Shown: positions 1 to 12,130, numbered from the stretch's first letter. The stretch: 64,000 nucleotides of DNA from Congeria kusceri (GCA_027627225.1 JAPFQT010000035.1:287501-351500), one strand, 5' to 3'. Program-made: numbers and translations. Notes: a model not told the origin generated them from the sequence alone.

Positions 1-199
1 TGATGTAAGAAAAATTCTAACATGACACGCACAGAGTTTTCTATAGACAAAGAACAAAAAATTTAACTATCAATAAACAACCCCAAAAAATAATTATGAA
101 AATATACTTTGAATCGTAGTTGCAGAAAATATTATGAGGTCACGTTGGAATCAAAATAATGTGACATTATCATTTATTTATCAGCTAATATAAACACCC

Positions 200-440
200 A
201 TATATCATTCTGATGTGGTATAGGGCAATAACTCCAGAATTATGAAAAGCAGAGTAACGATTCTTGTGCACTACACTTCTCCTCAATGGGATCTATCTAC
301 CTATGAAGTTTCAAGTTAATAGCTTAAACGCTTTTAAAGTTATGAAGGAAAAACATGAAAAATGTGGACAGATGGACAGACAGACAAGACAGACAGGGTG
401 ATTACTATAGGGCAAAAAAGTGCCCTAATTATGAATTTAA
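200..440 (+). repeat. Dispersed repeat family I, copy 1
   Basis: This degenerate interspersed repeat begins near 'gggcaataactcc' and runs through 'gcagagtaacgattcttgtg' and 'gaagtttcaagttaatagc' to a 'gacagacagac' tract and 'gccctaatta'. The same series of phrases recurs at 46527-46890, where there are two tandem units. It has no coding potential. It is a non-autonomous, diverged mobile-element relic of unknown class. Confidence 0.7.
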
Positions 441-1729
441 AGTTAAGGAGTTAGAAGAGACAACCATGGCAAGTCCTCTTAAATATCTGTGTGAAAATAT
501 TTTAACATAAGCAGTGGTGCGAAAATCCTATGCCCGAATCCGAAAATTTTACCGTCCGACATTCGGTGTAACAGAATGATCGAACATGTATAAAAGCTCG
601 ATAAATATTAACAAGTCTTTCCATGGTGCAAACAAAATCATCGCACACTCTAATATTTTGTTCAGGCATCCGCAAATTTGTGACGAGTCAAGAAGGTTTA
701 ATTACTGGACAGGACAGACCATAACGGCCAATTTAAATGAGTCATTGTTTGTTAGTGTTATATCTGACTTGTGGCCAAATAGTATTCGAATCAATAAAAA
801 CATCAAAAATGCATATGCTAAAAATCACCAATTACCACTTTATTTAATATTAAAACCAATCATAATGGCGGCTGTTTAAGTTTAGTGAACTGTTAGGACT
901 GGGCCGTCATGGTCTGGTCCGTCACCCGCATTCTTATTTAGTCATTTGGAAAACCCCGACACGTCTATAGTTCGAGCCTATGTTATGACTGTATAAAGTT
1001 CAGCAGGCTCGTTTTTTCTGACCTTGAACCCGGTAGGATAACTTTTAAAACACTTTTAAGTAATTTAATTTTCTCATCCTGGCGTCAAGCTAGTTAAAAG
1101 TGTGTCTGCAATTTTTGAGAATGGATCGTTTTTTATAAAATCAAATAGCAAACAAGTAGGAAACGGGTGTGAAGAATCAAACAAACGAAAAAGCAAGTCT
1201 TCGCTCTCTTTGTCACATCACTTTCAACAACTGTCGAAAATGAGGTGTCTATAAAACATATAATTTTCTGCTGACAATTTATTAATTTTTATTAGGCACT
1301 ACTGAGGTAAAGAATGACGAGGAACACAATTATATTAGTTTGCAATACTTTAATACAGTAAAACTTGTGCGCATATTTACATTACAATAGATACATTTGA
1401 AGGTTGCAGAATAATTTGGAGAGGTTGGACAAGTAACATTTGCTTGCAGACAAGTAGATTTTTGCAATGAACTTGTCCATGAACAAGTGAATAATTTTGA
1501 TATTTCCACACCCCTGACTTAAGTAGTACATTTAATGTATACGTTTATGACAATAAATTGATTTATGTTCACAAAGTAGCAGTAGTCGTTTTTGATCTAG
1601 AAAGCAGAAAAAACAACATTTACTTGACCCAATTATAAACCAGTACATTTTTAATCAAATGCATTTATTCATAACTTGTACATATTTTACATTTCACAAA
1701 ACAATCCAGAAGGTATTACAACTCTTTTA
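441..1729. other. No gene or repeat recognised
   Basis: AT-rich sequence. The 97-codon frame at 586-879 has no recognisable domain and fits chance in AT-rich DNA. A stretch at about 1400-1520 ('caagtagatttttgcaa', 'acttgtcc') has a weak inverted counterpart near 18790-18880, which suggests an old shared repeat. Confidence 0.4.
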
Positions 1730-2330
1730 TCTAGCTTGGCATGACCATTTGGCACAACGGAATTTACTGGGGTGGGGTATCACATTTGTCAAGCTATTTG
1801 AAATATTAATGTGTTTACTCATTTTGTTTCAATATCAATAACAATCCATTGGACCATAGAAAGTTTTTAAGGCGTATTATTTCTCCCAAAGTTTTTCGCT
1901 TTGTTTTCCGCTGAAAGGGTCAAAACAACACTGATTACTTTGTATCAAAGATCTATGAAAAAACAATGTGTTTATGGATTTATGATTGCGGGATTGTATG
2001 TTAACAATTGTTTTTCATTCCTATAAAAAACTGTACAGTCATTTCTTAAATGGTGGTTATATACACCAATCAAGATAAGAATAAAATGGACCAATAACCA
2101 AAACAATCAGGACAGACAAAGGAATTTAAACACACTTTAGTGCCCAATGCTGTATAAGTGGTTAAGTTAGCGACATTGTAAAGTTTGCAAATTTTGCGAA
2201 TTAGACAAAATTGACAACATTTCTGTCCGCGAAATTCACATTGATTGTTGATGTAGAAATTACTTGAACCCGGATCTCTGAATATCTGTATTGTACAGTC
2301 CATATGTATAATACCCTAAGGAAAACAAAA
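1730..2330 (+). repeat. Dispersed repeat family B, copy 1 (diverged)
   Basis: Shares ordered phrases with 6440-6960, 22040-22890 and 50895-51710: 'catgaccatttggcac', 'ttggaccatagaa', 'aaggcgtattatttc', 'gaaagggtcaaa', 'gttaacaattg' and 'aataaccaa'. This copy is the most diverged of the four. There is no coding region and the class is unknown. Confidence 0.65.
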
Positions 2331-2466
2331 ATTTAAAATATACAAATGTGATAAAATAAATAATTTGAAAAAATTATATTTAATGCTGATATTAACAACG
2401 TAACATCACAATATGCACTTGTTCTTATTGCACATGATTACACGGTATTTTGTTGACACCATTGAC

Positions 2467-4115
2467 ATTAGGTTAGGTTAGTATTGCATATAACATGCAT
2501 CAACTGTTGGCAGACTCCCCCATTAGGCTAGGTTAGTATTGCATATAACATGCATCAACTGTTGGCAGACTCCCCCATTAGGTTAGGTTAGTATTGCATA
2601 TAACATGCATCAACTGTTGGCAGACTCCCCCATTAGGTTAGGTTAGTATTGCATATAACATGCATCAACTGTTGGCAGACTCCCCCATTAGGTTAGGTTA
2701 GTATTGCATATAACATGCATCAACTGTTGGCAGACTCCCCGATTAGGTTAGGTTAGTATTGCATATAACATGCATCAACTGTTGGCAGACTCCCCCATTA
2801 GGTTAGGTTAGTATTGCATATAACATGCATCAACTGTTGGCAGACTCCCCGATTAGGTTAGGTTAGTATTGCATATAACATGCATCAACTGTTGGCAGAC
2901 TCCCCCATTAGGTTAGGTTAGTATTGCATATAACATGCATCAACTGTTGGCAGACTCCCCGATTAGGTTAGGTTAGTATTGCATATAACATGCATCAACT
3001 GTTGGCAGACTCCCCGATTAGGTTAGGTTAGTATTGCATATAACATGCATCAACTGTTGGCAGACTCCCCCATTAGGTTAGGTTAGTATTGCATATAACA
3101 TGCATCAACTGTTGGCAGACTCCCCCATTAGGTTAGGTTAGTATTGCATATAACATGCATCAACTGTTGGCAGACTCCCCCATTAGGTTAGGTTAGTATT
3201 GCATATAACATGCATCAACTGTTGGCAGACTCCCCCATTAGGTTAGGTTAGTATTGCATATAACATGCATCAACTGTTGGCAGACTCCCCCATTAGGTTA
3301 GGTTAGTATTGCATATAACATGCATCAACTGTTGGCAGACTCCCCCATTAGGTTAGGTTAGTATTGCATATAACATGCATCAACTGTTGGCAGACTCCCC
3401 CATTAGGTTAGGTTAGTATTGCATATAACATGCATCAACTGTTGGCAGACTCCGCCATTAGGTTAGGTTAGTATTGCATGTAACATGCATCAACTGTTGG
3501 CAGACTCCCCCATTAGGTTAGGTTAGTATTGCATATAACATGCATCAACTGTTGGCAGACTCCGCCATTAGGTTAGGTTAGTATTGCATGTAACATGCAT
3601 CAACTGTTGGCAGACTCCGCCATTAGGTTAGGTAAGTATTGCATATAACATGCATCAACTGTTGGCAGACTCCGCCATTAGGTTAGGTTAGTATTGCATG
3701 TAACATGCATCAACTGTTGGCAGACTCCCCCATTAGGTTAGGTTAGTATTGCATATAACATGCATCAACTGTTGGCAGACTCCGCCATTAGGTTAGGTTA
3801 GTATTGCATGTAACATGCATCAACTGTTGGCAGACTCCGCCATTAGGTTAGGTTATTATTGCATATAACATGCATCAACTGTTGGCAGACTCCGCCATTA
3901 GGTTAGGTTAGTATTGCATGTAACATGCATCAACTGTTGGCAGACTCCCCCATTAGATTAGGTTAGTATTGCATATAACATGCATCAACTGTTGGCAGAC
4001 TCCGCCATTAGGTTAGGTTAGTATTGCATGTAACATGCATCAACTGTTGGCAGACTCCCCCATTAGGCTAGGTTAGTATTGCATATAACATGCATCAACT
4101 GTTGGCAGACTCCCC
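2467..4115. repeat. 55-bp satellite, 30 tandem copies
   Basis: The period is exactly 55 bp (units at 2467, 2522, 2577, 2632 and onward), giving 30.0 copies. Each unit opens with TTAGGTTAGGTTAG, contains 'gcatataacatgcat' and ends 'ggcagactccccc'. The first half is a monomeric array in which the last bases are mostly CCCCC or CCCCG. From about 3420 the array becomes a 110-bp dimer: units with 'tccgcc' followed by 'gcatgtaac' recur every 110 bp (gcatg at 3477, 3587, 3697, 3807, 3917, 4027). Unit identity is very high, which implies recent amplification. Confidence 0.98.
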
Positions 4116-4613
4116 GTGGATGGCGTGCAGCATGTTTTTTCACGCCCATAGCTGTAATTTTGTTGCTAAATCAGGAAAGCAAATTAAATAGTTACTGGAA
4201 ATACCAAAATCTCTATCGTTACTAGTACATTTCTGTTCGAAGTATGGACGCACCAAAATATATTAAAATATAGATATAACCTCCTTGAGTTGTAAAGAAT
4301 ATAGCGACAATGTTATTGTTCAAGTCTCTCTCCTATTCAACTGTACACTTGCATTTTATATCCAGGAGAGAGTTTAGCCCTACACTGACCTGCAGTTGAG
4401 CAAGCGCCGGGACATTTGGCCTTATCAATACGTATACAGCATCCCTCTTGTGGGAGAATTGTTTTAGATACAAGTGCTATTTATAGAGTCACTGTGCGTA
4501 TTTTGTACGAATATAAAAAGAAAGTCAATTATGAAAAAGTATATTCATCCACATCATTGCAAAACAACGAAATTATTGCTCTTAAACATGAACATTAGAT
4601 GTCACATCATTTA
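4116..4613. other. No gene or repeat recognised
   Basis: Flank of the 55-bp satellite. It holds a 60-codon frame (4416-4598) without recognisable features. I see nothing else. Confidence 0.4.
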
Positions 4614-5610
4614 ACAAGAGAAAAATGCGGAAACCGCATTAAAGCCGGATTTTTTATTTTGCCGATGGGGGTACATGTACAAGTCTATGTTGGTGAAGAA
4701 GTATGGTAGAGTGTAAAGTTTTATCAAGATTGATCAAGAACTTTAGAAAATATGACAGGAATACAAAACTGTAACGCAAATTTGATTTTTAGTTCTAGTG
4801 GCCATTTTGTGCAGTGAGGTGGAACCATTTGAATAAGTTTGGTAGAGGATCACTAAATGAACATTTGTGTAAAATTATTTGAAAATCTGGCCATAGGTTT
4901 AGAAGAAAATGGCGTTTAGACATAATTCTATTTTTAGCTCTGGTGGCCATTTTGTGCAGTGAGGTGGAACAGTTTGAATAAGTTTGGTAGAGGATCACTA
5001 AATGAACATTTGTGTAAAATTATTTGAAAATCTGGCAATAGGTTTAGAAGAAAATGGCGTTTAGACATAATTCTATTTTTAGCTCTGGTGGCCATCTTGT
5101 GCAGTGAAGCAAAACCATTTTCACAGGTTTGATACAGGACCATCCAAGGAACATTTCTGTAAAGTTTCATGAAGTTTGGCCAAGAACTTTAGAAAATATG
5201 ACAGAAATAAGAAACTTTAACGCAAATTCGATTTTTAGCTCTAGTGGCAATTTTTTGAGGTGAGGCGGAACCACTTTAATAAGTTTGGTAAAGGAAACAC
5301 TAAATGGACATTTGTGTAAAATTATTTGAAAATCTAACCATAGGTTTAGAAGAAAATGGCATTTAGACATAATTATATTTTTAGCTCTGGCGGTCATCTT
5401 GTGCAGTGAAGCGGACCCATTTGCACAGGTTTGGTAGAGGACCATCCAAGGAACATTTCTCTAAAGTTTCATGAAGACTGACCAAGAACTTTAGAAAATA
5501 TGACAAGAATACGAAACTGAACAAAAATTGTTAACAACATCACAACGCCCGCCTGCCGCCCAACCGACCGGTTTTCGCTAATCTATAAGCCAAGATTTTT
5601 TGTTGAAAAA
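4614..5610 (+). repeat. Dispersed repeat family A, about five tandem units
   Basis: The element begins ACAAGAG (4614-4620), followed closely by a perfect hairpin (AATGCGG / CCGCATT, 4624-4640). It then has tandem units starting 'atttttagctctggtggcc' at 4785, 4930, 5075, 5231 and 5377 (period 145-156 bp). Each unit carries 'gtgcagtgaggtggaac', 'ggtagaggatcac' and 'gaacatttgtgtaaaatt'. It ends in 'caacgcccgcctgccgcc' and 'aaccgaccgg'. The minus strand has read-through frames, but they repeat with the units and look like no protein. The SINE at 5634 was inserted at its right edge. Confidence 0.8.
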
Positions 5611-5618
5611 TTCGGCAA

Positions 5619-5633
5619 AAAGCATTGCTTATA
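5619..5633. repeat. Target-site duplication, left copy (SINE 1)
   Basis: The 15-bp sequence AAAGCATTGCTTATA recurs exactly at 5919-5933, on either side of the tRNA-derived SINE. A perfect long duplication of this kind is the hallmark of LINE-mediated retrotransposition and implies a young insertion. Confidence 0.95.
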
Positions 5634-5918
5634 GCCGGGCCGGCTAGCTCAGTTGGTAGAGCGCTGGACTACAAATCCGAAGATCGCGGGTTCGATTCCC
5701 AGCCCGGCCACATAACTTGTGTGGGGATTGGTCATGAAATTATTTCTACGGCCATTCTCCCTCTACCTCTGATTCAAGTAGGGCAGTTGTCAGTTACTGG
5801 CACAATTATGTGCACTTAGTACTGGTAAACCAGCTTACCCAGGAAAAGTGTAAGTTAACTCACCGCAGTTATATACAGCTGAATACGGCAAAAAATCCAA
5901 ACAAACAAACAAACAAAC
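5634..5918 (+). mobile_element. tRNA-derived SINE, complete
   Basis: A 285-bp element with a tRNA-like head (5638-5710), an unrelated body (about 5711-5890) and a (CAAA)n tail (about 5896-5918), flanked by a perfect 15-bp target-site duplication. The head holds RNA polymerase III promoter elements: box A 'tagctcagttggt' (5645-5657) and box B 'ggttcgattcc' (5689-5699). Such elements do not encode proteins and depend on a LINE reverse transcriptase that probably recognises the tail. Read as protein, the head gives 'SSVGRALDYKSEDRGFDS', a spurious translation I recognise from many invertebrate gene predictions, which marks a widespread SINE family. Confidence 0.95.
5638..5710 (+). tRNA. tRNA-like head of SINE 1 (pseudo-tRNA)
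   Basis: The 73-nt sequence folds as a tRNA. The acceptor arm GGCCGGC pairs with CCCGGCC except at 7:66, the D-stem is intact, and the anticodon loop CTACAAA would give anticodon ACA. The anticodon stem has one A-C mismatch and one G-T pair. The T-stem has two mismatches (50:64 and 49:65), and no tRNA gene boundary follows. It is therefore the promoter head of the SINE, not a functional tRNA gene. Confidence 0.9.
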
Positions 5919-5933
5919 AAAGCATTGCTTATA
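5919..5933. repeat. Target-site duplication, right copy (SINE 1)
   Basis: Exact copy of 5619-5633, immediately after the CAAA tail. Confidence 0.95.
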
Positions 5934-6439
5934 AATAAGTTTTCATTTTTGTGTGAACTGTGTTATTCCATTATTAAATTTGCCATCAGTTTTCCAAACT
6001 TGTTACAAATCTGTCTTCTATATTGTTGGGATGTTGCACCTTCTAATTTATGACTAGTGTAGTGGGAATTTCCATACATTTGCAAACATATGATTTATTC
6101 ATTCAGGACTACTTGCGGGAAATTTTCACAACATTTAATTGATTGGATATTAAGTTTGGTCAAAAGTTGGGTTAAACAGCTACGCCAAGAAATGGACCTA
6201 GATCTCATGCTTTATTAAGTTGTTCAATTCAGAGAAATGTTGCAAAATTTAGTTTTAGGGTTTTTGCGTTATTAATTTATTTTTAATTCGCAAACTTTTC
6301 ACCACACAAATATTCACATTTACAGAACAGTCAAACACAACTCATCCTGACCAATAATAATGGAAATTCGATTTAAACATCTTGACATTGTTTAAGACAG
6401 AGAACAGTATACTAATTTGTTTTAAACTTCATTTGTTTT
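5934..6439. other. AT-rich spacer
   Basis: No gene seen. A short phrase near 6177 ('cagctacgcca') matches the reverse-complement head of family C (compare 50253), so a family C fragment may be present. Confidence 0.3.
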
Positions 6440-6960
6440 TTGTTGGACCATAAAATGATTTTATGGCATATTATTTCCACTAAACGTTTGCATTGTTTTC
6501 AACTGAAAGGGTCAGAGTATCACTGGTTTCATTGTGCCAATGATATATTAAAGAACAATGTGTTAATGGATCTGTGGTTATGCGTCAGTGACTTAACAAT
6601 TGCTTTCTCATTCCAATTTAATTTCCTAATTTGCAGAAACGAAATGACTTACACATGCATTTTAAACATGCCATTATTCTTTGAGCATTTAACTTTACTT
6701 TCTACTGATTAAAATACATAGAACTAAAACGTCCAACTTTAAATATACCCAGTAATAACAAAATTATACACCAATGCAAGATTATAATAAAATGGATCCG
6801 CAATAACCAACATAATTCAGACTGACAAGAGCAAAACAAATACCAGAAAATTTAAAGACACTTTATATATACTGATCAATACTAATTAAAAATACAGTCG
6901 AACCTCATCAAAGTCATTCTGGCCAATAATAATAGACATTCAAATCAAACATTTCAACAT
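6440..6960 (+). repeat. Dispersed repeat family B, copy 2
   Basis: Runs from 'gttggaccataaaatg' through 'gtttgcattgttttcaac', 'aaagaacaatgtgttaat' and 'acaattgctttc' to 'aataaccaacataattcag'. It is collinear with 22430-22860 and 51235-51660. The 90-codon plus-strand frame (6440-6712) inside it is not conserved in the other copies and is probably chance. Confidence 0.75.
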
Positions 6961-7098
6961 TGTTTGTTATGACCCACAAAGAAAAAAAGTTGAATACATT
7001 GCAAAATAACAGTATTTGAGTTTTAAAAAGTGTGGTGCACTGAAGATAAAAGATAAACAGCAAATTTTGTCTTTTAAGTATTAACTGATGCACTGATG

Positions 7099-7124
7099 CA
7101 CACACACACAAACACACACACACG
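7099..7124. repeat. (CA)n microsatellite
   Basis: A CA-dinucleotide run with one interruption. The flanks (about 7080-7260) resemble 52700-52900, with shared phrases 'gcactgat', 'aggaggcca' and 'catgttact', so this is the expanded microsatellite of another dispersed repeat. Confidence 0.85.
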
Positions 7125-7304
7125 TATTGGACAAAATATTTCTTGGGTCGGCACAACATTTTAAAAACATGTCTTGTGGGAATGCAGGAGGCCACAAGTC
7201 ACTAATTAAGGAGGCCACAAGTCACTTAATAAAAACTGGGCTAAAACATGCCTATGATATGTGTGACAAGCCATGTTACTAATTACTAAGTACTTTAATT
7301 TATT

Positions 7305-8195
7305 ACAAGAGCTGTTTGTAAAACAGTTAAGCCCCTTCTAGTTTAAAAGGTTATGCATGCACAAATAAATTCCTTCTTCGTTACATACAAAATATTCAAT
7401 ATTTGATCACCATGACCAAGCTACTTTCCAATATATCACCATAAATTGTTGGAAAGATAAGGTCATAACCTTTTGAAAAAAACAGCATGTCAAAAAAGTC
7501 TATGCTATGCAACTCAAAATATTTACCTTAGAAAAAACACACCGATTTTGACAGCCATGGAGGCTGCCATTTTGCACATGAATACATGGGCCAAAATTTA
7601 TGAAGCTGGGAACCACTAGACAAATTAGTGCAAAAAAACAGGCTTTTTTTCTTTTTGCTTAAATACATACCTTTAAAATGATACCAAAACATATTATTTA
7701 AACTCCATTTGACAAATTCTATGCATCCTGTACTCAATCCTATGTGCTTATTATCTAACTGACAGCATGCACTCCTGAGAATGTGACCTGCATTTTCGGG
7801 AAATGAGACCAAAAGCAATTTAAAAAATCACGCTTGGTGAACATTTAATAAAAACTGTTGGATATAGATAGTGAAAACTACAAAAAAATGCTAGTTTTAG
7901 AAATTAAGTGCCATAACTCTTTATATCCTGGGACGATTTGATTGAAGATTGAATTTGGCAAAGATACTCGTATTATACCCTTATAACATCAAGTTTGGTG
8001 AAGATCAGTATGATAACACCAAAACGGATAATATTCAATCAATCAAGGGCCACAACTCCAAAGTTTCTGGAGCATTTGGTTGGTTATCAAACTATACCAA
8101 GCTATTATGACCGCCAAGATTTTCATGAAGTTTGGTGAAGATCGGATAAAAACAGTCGGCCTTAGAGAAACAGCTAAAAAGGCCATTTTTTCGGC
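7305..8195 (+). repeat. Dispersed repeat family J, copy 1
   Basis: Begins ACAAGAG (7305-7311) plus a hairpin (CTGTTT / AAACAG, 7312-7326) and then 'taagccccttctag', as at 56706. Later degenerate units carry 'ccacaactccaaagtt', 'tttcatgaagtttggtgaag' and 'gctaaaaaggcc'. This matches the tandem family at 56706-57540. The 96-codon minus-strand frame at 7528-7818 has no recognised domain. Confidence 0.7.
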
Positions 8196-10735
8196 ATAGC
8201 TGTCTAAGATCACTTTTTACCTAGATTTCTTGCGATAATTATGCAGCGGGAAAATTGAATGCCAATAGAAGAATTGGGCAAATTTTATAATTTTAGGGAA
8301 TGCAAACTTCAAACAATGGTTTAACGTATACCAGTAACTGTTGCATACTTTTGGGGATTTAAAATTTACATAATTGTTTACATAAGCGGTTAAAATAAAG
8401 TTATAAATATATTTTCGATATACACTCTAGAACTGAGCATAATAAGTAGGAACATATTTTCTCATTGTATGTCATGAACATAATAATTATTATGTTCATT
8501 CCCAGAATTAATCAACTATTTTGTTTAGCCTAGCGGTACGCTCTATAAATAACAATTGATTCTAGCGAGTTCAACACACTCACAATCTTTCTAAAAATAG
8601 TTCTCGTTTAGCTGCCGGTGTATAGCTGTTATAATATGTATGCGTCATTTAGCGTCCAGAGATTCATAAGAGCAAATATTTCAATAAAGGGGGAATTTAT
8701 GTTATTAAACTGACTGTGCATGTTTATTTGAAACTGAAATGTGGTTGCGTTCTATTAATAATTAATGTGAATTACACATTTTTAGCAACTGCTCCAGTAG
8801 ATGTAAATCAACCTATAAGAAGATAACTTTCAATAAATAGAATATGGTGAAATAAGTCTCTGAATACATCCACATGTTATTCGTGTTACATGATTTGCAC
8901 AACCAATTATGCACAGAAACCCTTGATACATCATGTTCCTACCCCGAATATAATTTTCAATCGCCATAGTCTTATGAAATTTTATTTTTGTGCTATCAAA
9001 ATGGAAGTCATCATTGTTTCAAATGCGCTGAATGTTCTCTGAAGATTGCTTTTCATTAGGATAGAGGGTATAATGCTAAAGACAATAATGCATTGTTTCT
9101 CAGGCACTTTTTCCAAAAAATCAGGAGGGAGGGCGAGTTTTTTTTATTGAAGTATTTTTTCTCCTACTCTTTTCTACTGGCTTAGTAAAACAAGTAATTA
9201 AGTACAGATTAAAGACAATATTAAGTTTTAATAACAACATAAGCATTCCTTTTTTTTAAATTCTAAATATAGATTTATTAATTACAAACCGTCATTTATG
9301 CAAGCTGATGTAAAAAGGCAATCAATTTGAATGTTCATAATTAACAAAGTGCCTTCAAATTGATACACCATCAGCATTAAAATACTTGTATTTAAACTTT
9401 TCGTACTTCATATTTTTTATAACTGTCAAAAATAGAAATTATTTTTGCAGTAAATCATCAATAATTTTTGGAAAGGAAAATCAACACTTGTCAATGCAGC
9501 TGGCATTTTCGATTGTTTCCATAGGACTTATATTGACACAGATTTTCTTTACAAAATATGGAGTGAAAAATGAAATATTATTCAAGCAAAAGCATCTACG
9601 AAACAAAAGTTTAAATCATGAAATAGAACATATTTATAAAAGGTTCCCAATCGAATATGACTTTTTTTCAAAATTTACACAGTATTTCAGACAGGAAAAA
9701 AGTTACTGAAAATACAGAAATATCTACTCTTCTTCCGCTATGTTAAAATGCGGATTCGTTTAAATTTAATCCGCTGTCCATCAATACATAGTAATTTTAG
9801 TAATAGTTCTTATGAACGTTTTTGGTGTTTAGTCGTCCGATATATGTTTCTTATTTACGAAAGGCATTGTTCAAAAGCGCTTGGTACGAATGAAATACTA
9901 TAATGTACATACTGGTTTACTCCAGAGTCATCACCAGTTATCGCATACAGAAAATAGACGACAGCAAGTTACCAAAATGTTAATCATTCATGGATGTCAA
10001 ATGCGTAGTTTTGTTATTTTGTTCGGTAACATGCCCATTGGAAACACTTTCTACAAAGTTTCATTTTTATTAACATATTTCTGGACTGCTCCTTTAAAAC
10101 CCGGGCGCGATCGTCAAAAAAAAATTTCTTTTGGCATTAAATCAAATTCGTGGCGGCCATAAAAATACGTTGCGGCGCTGCCTGGGAGACAAATCATTGA
10201 CTTTTTTTACCCTATAAATGATAAATTGACTTCGAAATTTGTATGTATTATGCATAAATAACTTCCAAGATGTAGGTAGGGTATATTACTTAAGAATAAC
10301 TATTCGATAATCTGATAAAAAATAATAATTTCATTCATTTCCGCAATTATTTTCGTACGTTGTTATGTTATTTCGTTAAATTTGGCTGACACATTTATAT
10401 GTATAATGATGTTTACGTAAATTATTTAGGCTATTCATGTATCACTGGTGAAAACATGGGGCGGTATGATCGGTTTATTTACCGTTCAAATATTAATTAT
10501 TGAATTAATCACAAATTAATTTTGGGATCCGAAACGTTTTCTTATGGTTTCCCCAAAAACCTGGGTCCGAGAAGTCTTCTTATATAGATTGAGACCGAAA
10601 AATCTGGGGTCCGAGAAACCACGTAACCGACCATCTTGACCCTCTTGTATCTTATGTTTAGGGTAAAAATGATATCTCTGTATATTAATGTCAACGCCGA
10701 TTGTCTTTTTTTAAAGACATTTCTTGTTATAATGT
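8196..10735 (+). repeat. Dispersed repeat family C, copy 1 (long form)
   Basis: Starts 'agctgtctaagatcact', passes 'attatgcagcgggaaaatt', 'tttacataagcggtt', 'tctagaactgagc' and 'tccagtagatg', and ends 'caacgccgattgtc' with 'aaagacatttcttg'. It matches 30010-31425 along its ends but is about 1.1 kb longer because of extra sequence at about 9070-10230. That insert holds two frames (9386-9709, 107 codons; 9881-10162, 93 codons) with no recognisable domains. A third, inverted copy is at 49380-50262. Confidence 0.8.
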
Positions 10736-10799
10736 AGGGGCTATTACTCCACAATTCCTGAAATATCGACCGACATTAGCGATGGGGGACATAATAATG

Positions 10800-12130
10800 A
10801 CAAGTACATTTCATTTCACACCTCAAAATACTTTGAATGGAAATTGCCAATAGTTTGCATAATTTGGCTTCGTACTTGCTTTCATTAGACAAAGTTCCTA
10901 ATTCCATTACAATGGATAATTGTCTTGAAATATATTGTATGACGCAAATTGACAACTCACAGTATCAAATGTGGATTCTTTGACGATTAGACATTTGTCC
11001 CCAATTAATTCAACTTCCATCCAGTGGCTTTAGAGAATTTGATGTAGGCTTAATAAACAGGGGGCCAAGATGGCCCTGGGTCCCTCACCTGAGTTTATCT
11101 AGAACTGTAACTGTCATGGTGCAAATACTATCTTCACCTCAATCATGACAAGTAATTGGTGTCGAATAACAACATGAATAAGTATGTGGTCAGACATAGA
11201 AGTGATCTGAAGGAATTTGGTAGCAGGTCACCCTAGGAGCATTTCTGGGCTATTTTCTAATCCAGCAGTTTTCAATACAGCCATATAATGAAAACTGCCC
11301 CGCCCCCTGGCGGCCACGTTTTTTCACGAAACAAAATGATTTAGAGGAATTTGGAAGAAAGTCACCCAAGGAACATTTCTGTGAAATTATTTTGAAATAC
11401 AGCCAGTGGTTTCAGACAAGAAGATTTTCAATATAGCCATATATGGAAAACTGCCCTGCCACCCTGGCGGCCATGTTTTTTCACCCATCAAAATGATCTG
11501 AAGAAAATTAGTAGACGGTCATCCAAAGAAAATTACTGTGAAAATCATTTTCAAATCCAGCTATTGGTTTGTGACTGGAAGATTTTTTATGTTTTCCAGT
11601 TTTTAAGCTTTTGGTTGCCAAGACAACCAGAGTTTTCAATATATTCTAATGAATTGAAGCAATTTGTTAAAGGACCGTCCCAGGAACATTCCTACTAAGT
11701 TTGGTTAAAATCTGCCCAGTGGTTTCAAAGAAGTTTTTTTAAACTAAAATGTTGATGACGGAAGATGGATGCCCGACACACACTGACCACAACAGCTCAC
11801 ACTTAAGCAATTTCACGTGAGCTAAATAAAATGTTTACTGCAATCATATTTTATTTTTATGCCACTGAGGCAGCGACTATTTTTGATATCAATGTCATCT
11901 AACCTTGACAGAGCCTCGAGTTGCAATCCTTGACATGGCAACTATACCGGCCAAAGTCACTTCCACCTAGGCAGGAGGGAGGTCGGTACGGGTCAAGTGT
12001 CTGGCTCGAGTTCAATTCCTGCTGCTTACAGAACTTGAGTCCCTGGCTGACCGATCTGTCCTCTGTACAATTGTGTATACAAAACAGAAAAATATTAAGC
12101 TCATATGGATGGTATGTTGTTAAGTATAAC
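10800..12130 (+). repeat. Dispersed repeat family G, copy 1 (interrupted)
   Basis: Three copies are present: here, 52961-53615 and 55623-56265. The left module holds 'ttgccaatagtttgc', 'aatttggcttcgtactt' and 'ccatccagtggctt'. The right module (about 11870-12125) holds 'ctgaggcagcgactat', 'cacttccacctaggcagg', 'tgctgcttacagaact' and 'ccctggctgacc'. In this copy the modules are separated by a family A insertion at about 11055-11760, absent from the other two. The 71- and 77-codon frames at 11899-12136 are repeat read-through. Confidence 0.85.
11055..11760 (+). repeat. Family A element nested in family G
   Basis: Starts at a degenerate ACAAGAG-type head with a perfect hairpin (GGGCCA / TGGCCC, 11062-11076). 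It contains three degenerate units with 'gaggaatttggaag', 'gtcacccaaggaacattt' and 'ctggcggccatgttttttc'. Its absence from the two other family G copies shows it is a later insertion. Confidence 0.75.

Noticed and set aside
2467..4115. Telomere or interstitial telomere
   Set aside because: Only 14 bp of each 55-bp unit is TTAGG-like, and the rest is unrelated; it is a satellite.
5638..5710. Functional tRNA gene with anticodon ACA
   Set aside because: Stem mismatches in the T-arm and anticodon arm, and the SINE body, tail and target duplication show it is a SINE head.
5625..5819. 64-codon frame starting MLIAGPASSVGRALDYK
   Set aside because: It is the translated pol III head of a SINE, a known source of false gene predictions.
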